Shown piece after piece: positions 1 to 6,963 of a stretch of DNA of 13,971 bases. The stretch lies in NCBI GenBank assembly GCA_029858245.1, contig JAOUFL010000027.1, forward strand, positions 1 through 13,971. Direction: 5' to 3'. Position numbers and translations under genes: made by a program. Under the pieces are notes generated by a model. It did not search any database, was not told the DNA's origin, and was given only the letters and a program-made list of their open reading frames with translations. How positions within the stretch are numbered: the first letter of the stretch is position 1; each line of letters begins with the position of its first letter. This DNA comes from Candidatus Zixiibacteriota bacterium (GTDB lineage Bacteria > Zixibacteria > MSB-5A5 > RBG-16-43-9).

Positions 1-968
1 AGTATGAGACTATTTTAATTGGTAAAGGTGGGTCTACCATGTGGTCTCCAGATGGTACTAGAATAGCTTTTATTTCTGAGGATAGGTGGTTGTGTGTTGC
101 ACATATAGAGGCTAAGGCAGAAATTGTAAATGTAGCTCCTATAAATGAGAAAGTAAAAGGGTTCAATTGGTTGAATGATTCAGAATTTATATTATGGGAG
201 AAAGAGACGCAGAGAATCGAGGGTGTTTTATTGGGGCCAATAATCAGAATAAAAAAGCTAACTCTGGATGGGAAGGAAGAATTGATAGTAGAAGATCGCC
301 CAGGGAAAGGAGAGGCACCAAGAATAACCTTCCCCATTTTTCTGCCTAGTGGCACTATCGGATATTACGAGAATGCTTTTGAACAACCTACTGGTCATAT
401 TACAGGAGAAAGAACTTTTAAGGTGGTAAAATTTGGCAGATTAAAATCTGATTCTACTCAAAAGCAGATGAGGGCTTATGTAGTTCCCAGTGGTTCTACC
501 GGAGCAGGAGATATCTGGATTGAAAGCCTGGATGGTGAGATACAAAAGAGAATTACGACTGGAAGGCTGTTTTCTTTTCCAGAATTATCACCTGATGGAA
601 CTAAAATATTGGCAGTATGTGGATCACTGTGTGGCACATGTGTAATAGATCTCCAAGGGATTTATACTTGCGTAGGGAAAAAGGGATATGAATCAGGTGA
701 TACTTTCAGCGCCACTCTTGGTCCTCCTAATGTCAAGTGGTCTCCAGATGGTAAAAAGATAGCCTATATGTATATGACGGCCATAGGCGAGGAACTTGAG
801 ACAATAGGGTCTGATATATATATTGAAAATGCTGAGGGAACAGAAAGGGCCCAAGTTACCGACACTCCAGATGAATTTGAAAGATATCCAATTTGGTCCC
901 CTGATGGAACTAAAATTGCTTGTACTGGCTATTATAGCCATAATATCTATGTTATAAAAATCAAATAA
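1..968 (+). CDS. PD40/TolB-like beta-propeller protein, 5' partial
   Basis: This is probably a secreted or membrane-anchored propeller protein with a binding or scaffolding role; the substrate is unknown. The frame is open from base 3 and reads YETILIGKGGST just before the first ATG at 39. The complete paralogue starting at 1222 has the matching FETILVGKGSSP internally, so the ATG at 39 is internal and the real start, with its leader, lies left of the window. Counting from that ATG, PD40 blades with the SPDG signature occur near residues 2-11, 182-192, 233-243 and 285-295. The protein resembles the paralogue along its whole length, for example GTIGYYEN/GTVGYYED and the shared FKV..GRLKS block. 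A cysteine cluster near residues 194-211 is absent from the paralogue. It stops 21 bases before an amidase remnant. The propeller class is confident; the function is not known. Confidence 0.8.
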   Translation, partial: YETILIGKGGSTMWSPDGTRIAFISEDRWLCVAHIEAKAEIVNVAPINEKVKGFNWLNDSEFILWEKETQRIEGVLLGPIIRIKKLTLDGKEELIVEDRPGKGEAPRITFPIFLPSGTIGYYENAFEQPTGHITGERTFKVVKFGRLKSDSTQKQMRAYVVPSGSTGAGDIWIESLDGEIQKRITTGRLFSFPELSPDGTKILAVCGSLCGTCVIDLQGIYTCVGKKGYESGDTFSATLGPPNVKWSPDGKKIAYMYMTAIGEELETIGSDIYIENAEGTERAQVTDTPDEFERYPIWSPDGTKIACTGYYSHNIYVIKIK

Positions 969-989
969 TTTCATTCCGGGGGTGAGATA

Positions 990-1139
990 ATGAATAAAAA
1001 TTTAATTTTGTTAATCGTGTTAGCAGTAGGCTTAATGTATCCCTTAACTGTGTTTTGTCAAGGCTTTGAAGACTTTTGCATAGATCCAGGTCACGGAGGT
1101 CCTGGTGCTAATAAATATTGCTATAATAGGGTTGGCTAA
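990..1139 (+). pseudogene. Amidase remnant: signal peptide plus first Zn motif only
   Basis: This is a 49-codon reading frame beginning with ATG at 990, after a GGGGGTGAG ribosome-binding site at 978-986. It encodes a hydrophobic leader (about residues 4-22) and then CIDPGHGGPGANKYCYN, ending at TAA. The complete amidase downstream has CIDPGHGGPGASKYWYN at the same distance from its own leader, so the two are clearly paralogous. Only the N-terminal signal and the first zinc-binding motif remain. The second metal ligand, the S-I-H motif and the catalytic glutamate are missing, so it cannot be an active hydrolase. The sequence from about 1125 to 1221 no longer aligns by eye with the full gene, which points to an internal deletion followed by drift rather than a simple stop mutation. 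A short exported peptide could still be translated, because the ribosome-binding site is intact. Confidence 0.8.
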
Positions 1140-1221
1140 TTTTTAATGCAAGAAGTTCCTTGATAATCTTAATAATGATTTTATATCTTATATTGAAAAC
1201 CAATCTGAGATAGGAGGTATT

Positions 1222-2238
1222 ATGAGTAAATGGGGTATTATCATTTTGGCGGTATTAGCTCTTCTTATGACCTTAAGTTATATAGTGATATCTGGGCAGC
1301 AGACAGCAGAAGTGACCAAAGCAGAGTTTGAGACTATTTTGGTTGGTAAGGGTAGTTCACCCAAGTGGTCTCCAGATGGGACCAAACTTGCTTTTCTATG
1401 TACAGAGGGAATTTGTGTAACAGATTCGTCAGGGAAAGGAGAAATAAGGAAAATTTCCCCCCTTAAACCCAAATTCTATGAATGGTTGAGCGACAGCGAA
1501 TTAGTGGTTTCTGAATGGGAATATGGCAGGATAAAGGGAAAGCAGACTGTAACTACCAGACTGAAAAAAGCAAGCTTAAACGGTAAAATAGAGACGATTA
1601 GCGAAACCCATCCTACATTTGAAGACCCAGCCCCTGATAAGCCAAGTAAGTTTATTGTCTTAAAAGATGGCACAGTGGGATATTATGAAGATTTGCATGC
1701 TCTCAGAGGTGGACCATTTTTCAAAGTAATTAGAAACGGAAGATTAAAATCAGTACAAGCAGAAAAACAGATGATTGTTGCAGGGATTAAAGGTGAGAAG
1801 GGAGTTTGGTTGGTAAGTGCGGATAGGAGTGGGAAGAAGAGAATAACTGATAAGGAATATAGGTTTGCCCAGATTTCACCAGATGGTCTCAAATTTATAG
1901 GAAAGAACTCCAGAGGTGAGATAATTGTATTTGACAGCACCGGGAACGAGATAGCTAATTTAGGGGTGGGGATAATCTTGAGTGAAGGGAGAACAGGTAA
2001 CTGGTCACCAGATAGTAAGAAAATTGTATATTTCGATACTGAGGAAGATGGGCATTATGTTCTTGCCTCTGAATTATATCTAATAAATGTGGACGGTAGT
2101 GGCAAAACTCAGCTTACGGATACGTCGGATGAGCTTGAGCACGACCCAGTTTGGTCACCAGATATGACGAAGATAGCTTATTGGACAAGAGACACGAAGT
2201 GGGAGAATTTGGAAGTGTTTATTATGAGATTAAAATAA
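1222..2238 (+). CDS. PD40/TolB-like beta-propeller protein, membrane-anchored or secreted
   Basis: This is a complete 338-residue protein. The start is supported by an AGGAGGT ribosome-binding site at 1212-1218. Residues 5-23 form one uncleaved anchor or signal segment (IIILAVLALLMTLSYIVIS), so the rest should face the periplasm or the outside. PD40 blade signatures lie near 48-57 (KWSPDGTKLA), 217-225 (ISPDG), 260-270 (WSPDSKKIVY) and 310-320 (VWSPDMTKIAY). The YLINVDGSGKTQLTD stretch at 286-300 is the typical TolB-type blade edge. Known PD40 proteins serve as binding scaffolds or as non-catalytic domains; no peptidase or other enzymatic domain is visible here. It is a paralogue of the partial gene at the left edge, and it ends 22 bases before the amidase start, so propeller and amidase are probably cotranscribed. 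The specific partner is unknown; the amidase is the obvious candidate. Confidence 0.82.
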   Translation: MSKWGIIILAVLALLMTLSYIVISGQQTAEVTKAEFETILVGKGSSPKWSPDGTKLAFLCTEGICVTDSSGKGEIRKISPLKPKFYEWLSDSELVVSEWEYGRIKGKQTVTTRLKKASLNGKIETISETHPTFEDPAPDKPSKFIVLKDGTVGYYEDLHALRGGPFFKVIRNGRLKSVQAEKQMIVAGIKGEKGVWLVSADRSGKKRITDKEYRFAQISPDGLKFIGKNSRGEIIVFDSTGNEIANLGVGIILSEGRTGNWSPDSKKIVYFDTEEDGHYVLASELYLINVDGSGKTQLTDTSDELEHDPVWSPDMTKIAYWTRDTKWENLEVFIMRLK

Positions 2239-2250
2239 ACTTTCATTTAT

Positions 2251-2256
2251 GGGGGT
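2251..2256 (+). promoter_or_regulatory. Ribosome-binding site that sets the amidase start at 2261
   Basis: GGGGGT sits 4 bases upstream of the ATG at 2261. An in-frame ATG at 2249 overlaps this motif and has no ribosome-binding site of its own. The duplicated remnant upstream has the same arrangement (GGGGGTGAGATA, then ATG and a lysine- and asparagine-rich leader), which supports 2261 as the real start. Confidence 0.6.
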
Positions 2257-2260
2257 TACA

Positions 2261-3847
2261 ATGAAGAAAAACAAGTTAATTATGGGATTATTTGTTGTTA
2301 CATTATTATTATTTAGTCGAAATTCTTTTGCTCAAAATATAGTGTGTATAGACCCAGGGCATGGAGGACCCGGTGCTTCAAAATACTGGTATAATGGTGG
2401 AGGTAAAAACCAAAATAAGGGATCAGTGGGCCCATACTTGCATTTAACTGAGCAGTGGATTAATTTAGAAGTAGCAAAGGAATTAAGATGGCAGATATAC
2501 TTTTATCCTAATTTTTCTGTAGTAATGACGCGTGAAACAGATACCACAGACATCTCTACAGTAGAAAGGGCTCACATGGCAAATGATTCACTTGCAGACT
2601 GGTTTATATCAATCCATCACAATGGATTTGACTCTATCCCTAGTCTTTTCCAGAGGTCTCTTGCCTTCTATTGTGATTCGCCCAAGACTCCTGTTTACCC
2701 GCAAGAAGATAGAATCACTGATTCTCTCTTAGCTAAAAAAATACTATTTAGGGTGCAAAATTATTTTCATTATGCAGATGGATGCAGCTCCCAATGTGGA
2801 TCTACACCCAATTGTAAGGATGATGGCATCCTTTATTGTGAACTATGTTTTGATGTCTTGCACTATAGCACTATGGTATCAGCGCTTTCTGAAGCTTCCA
2901 ATATATCTTATGACGAATATGAAGAGGGGCTTTTTGATAATGTGAATGGACATCATATATTAGAGGAAGCATTAGGAATTTATCATGGATGGAAAAGTTA
3001 TATGCAAGGTGCTGGTATTGCTAAGGTAATGACCAGATGGATTGGGGGGGATGGTGGACAACTGAGAATAGATACAGAACTTAGAGCCTCACCATTTGTC
3101 AGTTGCTGGGAGCAGTTTGAAGTCCATACCTTGCAAGCTGATAACCAGGAGCTTGGTGGATATTATTGTGAATTCAAGCACTGGCTTTATGTAGAAACTG
3201 GAAATACAAATTCATATCCAATTTGGATAATAACTGTGCCTTTTGCGGAATCAACTCATACCTTTATCGCATATTACAAAGGTGGTCCTTATTACGCAAA
3301 TATATATATGCCAATTGGTGGAGAGGAGTGGGTAATTGGGGATAGTGGAATTATCATATGGGGAGTTGGGTCAGGCACTTCACCTGGGCTTGATAATACC
3401 ACTTTAATTGATGTTTATCTCGATAGGAATAGCGGTGCTAATGGATATAATGAAGTTCTTTTTACTGACATTCCGAGATTAGGTAATATTGGAATAAACT
3501 GCCCTGTAACAGGACCACCTTCTACCAAGTGCAGGGTAAAAATAGTAGCTCAGGATTGTGTGGAGAATACTGCTACTGATATCAGCACCTATGATTTCAC
3601 CATCAGGTTCCCAAATATTGTAGGTGATGTCAACACTGACGGTTCTGTCACTGTTTCGGATCCGGTTTTCCTTATAAATTATGTTTGTAAAGGAGGACCT
3701 CCTCCTGTGCCTTTATGGAAAGGCGAGGTTAATGGAGATTGTGATGTAACTGTATCAGATATAGTTTATCTGATAAATTTCACAATGAAAGGTGGTGCTG
3801 AGCCAGTGGATTGCCAGACAAGTTGTGGCTGGGATTGCATAAGATGA
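2261..3847 (+). CDS. Secreted N-acetylmuramoyl-L-alanine amidase (Amidase_3) with C-terminal dockerin-like domain
   Basis: This enzyme should cut the amide bond between MurNAc and the stem peptide of peptidoglycan. Counting from the ATG at 2261 (528 residues), there is a signal peptide at 1-24 (cut near SFA/QN). The Amidase_3 domain runs from about 27 to 245: DPGHGG at 31-36 (zinc His34), a putative second ligand Glu64 in LTEQWINLE, MTRETD near 89-94, SIHHN at 117-121 (His119) and the probable catalytic Glu211 in SALSEASNIS. An unusual insert at 175-196 contains five cysteines. Residues 260-450 have no domain I recognise. The C-terminus (453-516) has two dockerin-type repeats, GDVNTDGSVTVSD and GEVNGDCDVTVSD, each followed by an LIN motif and KGG; the first calcium position of repeat 2 is Glu, not Asp. 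A short Cys-rich tail follows. It lies downstream of the propeller gene with a 22-base gap. Amidase identity is confident; the dockerin partner is unknown. Confidence 0.88.
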   Translation: MKKNKLIMGLFVVTLLLFSRNSFAQNIVCIDPGHGGPGASKYWYNGGGKNQNKGSVGPYLHLTEQWINLEVAKELRWQIYFYPNFSVVMTRETDTTDISTVERAHMANDSLADWFISIHHNGFDSIPSLFQRSLAFYCDSPKTPVYPQEDRITDSLLAKKILFRVQNYFHYADGCSSQCGSTPNCKDDGILYCELCFDVLHYSTMVSALSEASNISYDEYEEGLFDNVNGHHILEEALGIYHGWKSYMQGAGIAKVMTRWIGGDGGQLRIDTELRASPFVSCWEQFEVHTLQADNQELGGYYCEFKHWLYVETGNTNSYPIWIITVPFAESTHTFIAYYKGGPYYANIYMPIGGEEWVIGDSGIIIWGVGSGTSPGLDNTTLIDVYLDRNSGANGYNEVLFTDIPRLGNIGINCPVTGPPSTKCRVKIVAQDCVENTATDISTYDFTIRFPNIVGDVNTDGSVTVSDPVFLINYVCKGGPPPVPLWKGEVNGDCDVTVSDIVYLINFTMKGGAEPVDCQTSCGWDCIR

Positions 3848-3952
3848 TTAAGATAGTGTGATGAGGAAAGAATTGATACATACAGGTAAATCCTGATTTT
3901 GAGAACATTTTACCGGATCAAGTATTGTAAAATTACTGAAATTCTTCAAAAT

Positions 3953-3980
3953 AAAAAAAATGGCAGGACAAAGTCCTGCC
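3953..3980 (-). terminator. Rho-independent terminator of the minus-strand locus
   Basis: A perfect 8-bp inverted repeat, GGCAGGAC (3962-3969) and GTCCTGCC (3973-3980), has a 3-base loop. Read on the minus strand, it is followed by one A, a run of eight T (complement of 3953-3960) and then ATTTT. This is a textbook terminator 38 bases after the barrel gene's stop. On the plus strand the stem is followed by CCAACGTT, so it is not a good terminator for the amidase. The compact GC-rich palindrome could also be one copy of a dispersed intergenic repeat. Confidence 0.85.
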
Positions 3981-4018
3981 CCAACGTTATCAGGTGTCAA
4001 GTAGATTGCTACTGCAAT

Positions 4019-5434
4019 TTATTTCAACTTGAAAGTGTTCCACTGGCTGTACAGGAGCTGACCGTTCTGGTCCACTAATTCCAGAGCATAATAATAAGTT
4101 CCTTTTTTGAGGGTCTCACCATTATACCTGCAATCCCAGATTATTCCGGAAGAAAGAACACCCCTTCCCTCGATAATCTTTAAAAGGACCGGTTTTAACT
4201 GGGCACTCTCAAAACCTTCTGGTTTTTCACTGCAGATGTAGAGCCTCCACTGATCGATCTGCTCCTCAAGCTCCGGCTTGAGCATAAACATCACTGAACG
4301 GTTTCTCCCTGCAGATAGTTGCTCTACAGAAGAGGTAAGTTTAAAGGTCTGGTTAGTGGAAAGCGGTTTCACCTCTTCCGGTTTTTTTACAGGTTCGGGA
4401 ATCTGCTGGATCGGTGATATTTCCACATACTCCAGACGGTGAAAATCCTGGACTACTTCTTCTTCCTTTTCCTTTTTCTTTTCTCCTGTGCCTCCGAACA
4501 TCACAGAGAATGAGACCCGATGGTCCCCGGCTATACTCTCATCACTTTTATAGGGGTATTTCTGAAAACTGTAATCCAACTGAAAAGTCTGGTTAACTCC
4601 TTTATACCTGATGGAAAAACCGAAACCGGGCTGGCTTAAATCCTTTTCATACTCTTTGCCAAAAGTGTAACCACCCCTTACTCCCAGGCTTAAGTCACTG
4701 CCGGTCAGAATCCACTCCTCGATTCCCAGGGAATTCAAAGTATAGGTCTTGTTTTCCGGCTCAACCGAGTTTTTAACTTTTAAATCCCAGGCTAATGTGG
4801 TTGAATATCTTTCCCAGCCAAAATGATAAGCTAAGCCTATTTTCCCCTGTCTCACTGCATATCTTAAGGTGTCGGGGTGTTCCGGGATCATCTCCTGAGC
4901 TAAGACATTTTCCATGGAAATACCAAAGGAAAATTTAGGTGAGACCCGGCAAAAAAGTCCCAGATCAAAATCAAATCCTTTTTTCTTACCGTAATTAGAG
5001 TTGTAGAGGAATTTACCATTAAAACCCGCTGAGAGTTCAGGCATAAGCCACCCGGCAAGACCCACGATTCCTATGTTGTTGGTCACAATAGCTGTGGGAT
5101 CAGCCCAGGAGCCTTTCTGACTTCCACCAGCAATAAGCCTCAGATTGTGATTTAAAGGATAAACTATTGCCCCGCTAACGAGATACGGATTTTCCAGCTC
5201 TCCAAATCCATTTTTAGTAATCCTGTCGTACATAAAGTAGATTTGAGGTAAATTTATCTGGGCTATTCCAGCCGGATTATAGAAGATAGCACTGGGATCG
5301 TCTGCCAGCCCCACAAAAGCACCCATACCAGTGGCTCTGGCTCCATAGCCTGCATTATCGTATGAATACGAGAGATTAAACCAGGTGAAAGCAAGAATTA
5401 AAATTAAGCAGAATATGATCTTAACCCCTTTCAT
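4019..5434 (-). CDS. PorV/UPF0164-type outer-membrane beta-barrel with FlgD-like Ig tail
   Basis: This is a 471-residue predicted outer-membrane protein. A signal peptide occupies residues 1-24. It is followed by GARATGMGAFVGLADDPSAI and FYNPAG (31-56), the N-terminal hallmark of FadL-related PorV/PorQ/UPF0164 barrels. Residues 60-315 alternate in the way expected of transmembrane strands, with repeated 'FGFSIRYKG' and 'LDYSFQKY' strand patterns. A charged, proline-rich linker (about 316-360, KKKEKEEE then PEPVKKPEE) leads to a globular tail at 363-471. Its end (IIWDCRYNGETLKKGTYYYA) resembles FlgD-type Ig domains, in which W-D-G and G-x-Y-x-Y-x-L are conserved. The start has AAGGAG spaced 8 bases from the ATG. 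It lies 93 bases after the polyprenyl transferase, has its own promoter and ends at a strong terminator. PorV proteins of Bacteroidetes serve type IX secretion; that role here is only a possibility. Confidence 0.72.
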   Translation of the reverse strand: MKGVKIIFCLILILAFTWFNLSYSYDNAGYGARATGMGAFVGLADDPSAIFYNPAGIAQINLPQIYFMYDRITKNGFGELENPYLVSGAIVYPLNHNLRLIAGGSQKGSWADPTAIVTNNIGIVGLAGWLMPELSAGFNGKFLYNSNYGKKKGFDFDLGLFCRVSPKFSFGISMENVLAQEMIPEHPDTLRYAVRQGKIGLAYHFGWERYSTTLAWDLKVKNSVEPENKTYTLNSLGIEEWILTGSDLSLGVRGGYTFGKEYEKDLSQPGFGFSIRYKGVNQTFQLDYSFQKYPYKSDESIAGDHRVSFSVMFGGTGEKKKEKEEEVVQDFHRLEYVEISPIQQIPEPVKKPEEVKPLSTNQTFKLTSSVEQLSAGRNRSVMFMLKPELEEQIDQWRLYICSEKPEGFESAQLKPVLLKIIEGRGVLSSGIIWDCRYNGETLKKGTYYYALELVDQNGQLLYSQWNTFKLK

Positions 5435-5471
5435 ATCTTTTGCTCCTTAAATAAAAAATTGTTTTTTTATA

Positions 5472-5497
5472 GATATAAAGCTTCTTTTAATTATATC
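5472..5497. repeat. Inverted repeat overlapping the barrel promoter -10
   Basis: GATATAA and TTATATC form perfect 7-bp arms separated by 12 bases; the upstream arm covers most of the -10 box. On neither strand is it followed by a T-run suited to a terminator. It could be an operator or a mRNA 5' hairpin. Because it is AT-only apart from the outer G/C pair, chance is a real alternative. Confidence 0.3.
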
Positions 5498-5519
5498 GGA
5501 TAAAAATTGTCTTTCTTAA
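5490..5519 (-). promoter_or_regulatory. Sigma-70-like promoter for the barrel gene
   Basis: On the minus strand there is a perfect -10 TATAAT (complement of 5490-5495). A TTAAGA (5514-5519, 4 of 6 to TTGACA) precedes it by 18 bases. The start codon is 55 bases downstream of the -10. The promoter lies wholly inside the 93-base gap after the polyprenyl transferase, so the barrel gene can be transcribed separately from the glycan operon. Confidence 0.5.
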
Positions 5520-5527
5520 ATCTTGAT

Positions 5528-6925
5528 TTATACCCCGCTCATGGAGAGAACAGCAGGGATGGTTTTAAGCAAAATCTTTAAATCCAGAAACAAGGACCAG
5601 TTGTTTATATATTCCAAGTCCAGCTTCATCCATTTATCGAAGTTTATACTGTTTCTCCCATTTACCTGCCACAAACAGGTCAATCCGGGCTTCATACATA
5701 GTCTTTTTCTATGCCACATATCATAATTACTTACCTCCTGAGGCAGTGGAGGTCTGGGACCAACCAGGGACATATCCCCTGCCAGAACGTTGAACAATTG
5801 GGGCAGTTCGTCTAAGCTGGTTTTCCTCATAAACTTACCTATTCTGATTATACGGGGGTCCTCCTTGATTTTAAAAGCCGGACCTTCCATCTCGTTTTTA
5901 TCCTGCAGGGATTTCTTCAGTTCTTCTGCATTCTCCACCATAGTCCTGAATTTATAGAGGATAAACTTTTTACCGTTTAAGCCCACCCTTTGCTGTTTGA
6001 AAAGAACAGTACCCTTAGAGCTTTTCTTTACCAGAATAGCAGTCAATAACATTAATGGAGAAAAAAGGATTATAAGAATAAAAGCTATCACCCGGTCGAA
6101 AATCTCCTTTATCAATACCGCTTCAGTCTTTTTGGGAGCAGGGGAGAAAAAGATGAAGGGGGTCTCCTCAAAGGTCAGAAGCTTTTTATGGTTGAATTTA
6201 ATAGGGAAATAATCCGCTAACACACAGGCGGAAACACCCATTTTCTCACAGGTTGAAATGCTTTCCTCGATAAGGTTCAAAAACCTTTTGGGAACAGCAT
6301 AGACTATATAGTCTATATGATTATTTTTTATAATCTGCGGCAAGCCCTCCAGGGTTCCAATTACCTGAATACCGGAGACAAGTTTTCCTCTCTGAGCTTT
6401 ATCCCAATCCAAAAGACCTAATATTTTTACTTTCCAATCCTTGTTTTCTTTTGCTTTCCGGATAAAATCCTGAGCTAAACTCCCGGTGCCAACCACCAGG
6501 ATATTCTGGACATGGTTTCCCTTGGAATAATTTATCATCAGGGTAAATTTTATTATTATTCTAATGGCAGATAAAAGCAAAAGGTCAAATCCAAAGAAGA
6601 GTATCAACGTTTTAAAATTCTGGCTCGGGGAGCTCGAGAGATAAAGCAGAAAAATCAGCAAGGCAGAGCTTTTCAAAAACGGGGGGAGAAGTTTTTTTAA
6701 TATCCCTGATATGGAAAGCTGGCTATATTTATAAGCCTTTTGATCGGTCAGGAAAAAGAAACTCCAGATGGGAAGGATTAAGAGTAAAAGCTTCTGAATA
6801 GCTGATTCAGTCAGGTTTTGCTCTCCGACAAAAATAAACAGAGAAAGGTATAAAGCTGTTATGGTGAGGAAGAGGTCAGCTAAAAAATGTATTTTCTTAT
6901 AAAATGACTCGGTTTCCCTTAACAT
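5528..6925 (-). CDS. Polyprenyl-phosphate hexose-1-phosphate transferase (WbaP/WcaJ type)
   Basis: This is a membrane enzyme that transfers a sugar-1-phosphate from a nucleotide sugar to undecaprenyl phosphate, starting lipid-linked glycan assembly. At 465 residues it has the usual three-part layout. Hydrophobic helices lie near 12-32, 46-60, 84-98 and 107-123. A Rossmann-like domain has NILVVGTGSLA near 141-151 and extends to about 240. The C-terminal bacterial sugar transferase domain (271-465) contains a re-entrant helix (277-297), FKQQRVG (309-315), KFRTM (325-329), TSLDELPQLFNVL (369-381, with the Asp-Glu pair of the family) and GDMSLVGPRP (383-392). PGLTCLWQVNGR (413-424) is also typical. 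AGAGGG precedes the start. The gene begins 38 bases after the GT4 gene. Substrate (glucose, galactose or an N-acetylated sugar) cannot be read from the sequence. Confidence 0.93.
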   Translation of the reverse strand: MLRETESFYKKIHFLADLFLTITALYLSLFIFVGEQNLTESAIQKLLLLILPIWSFFFLTDQKAYKYSQLSISGILKKLLPPFLKSSALLIFLLYLSSSPSQNFKTLILFFGFDLLLLSAIRIIIKFTLMINYSKGNHVQNILVVGTGSLAQDFIRKAKENKDWKVKILGLLDWDKAQRGKLVSGIQVIGTLEGLPQIIKNNHIDYIVYAVPKRFLNLIEESISTCEKMGVSACVLADYFPIKFNHKKLLTFEETPFIFFSPAPKKTEAVLIKEIFDRVIAFILIILFSPLMLLTAILVKKSSKGTVLFKQQRVGLNGKKFILYKFRTMVENAEELKKSLQDKNEMEGPAFKIKEDPRIIRIGKFMRKTSLDELPQLFNVLAGDMSLVGPRPPLPQEVSNYDMWHRKRLCMKPGLTCLWQVNGRNSINFDKWMKLDLEYINNWSLFLDLKILLKTIPAVLSMSGV

Positions 6926-6963
6926 ATAACCCTCTTTTTTTAACCAGGTGATGATTCAACAAC

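Noticed and set aside
39..41. ATG at 39 as the start of the first propeller gene
   Set aside because: The frame stays open to the window edge, and the upstream residues match internal residues of the paralogue, so the start lies outside the window.
2249..2251. ATG at 2249 as the amidase start
   Set aside because: It overlaps the GGGGGT ribosome-binding site serving 2261, and the duplicated remnant has no counterpart to it.
3887..3916. GGTAAA/TTTACC inverted repeat as a terminator for the amidase
   Set aside because: Arms are only 6 bp with a long loop and no following T-run; the amidase's terminator was not identified.
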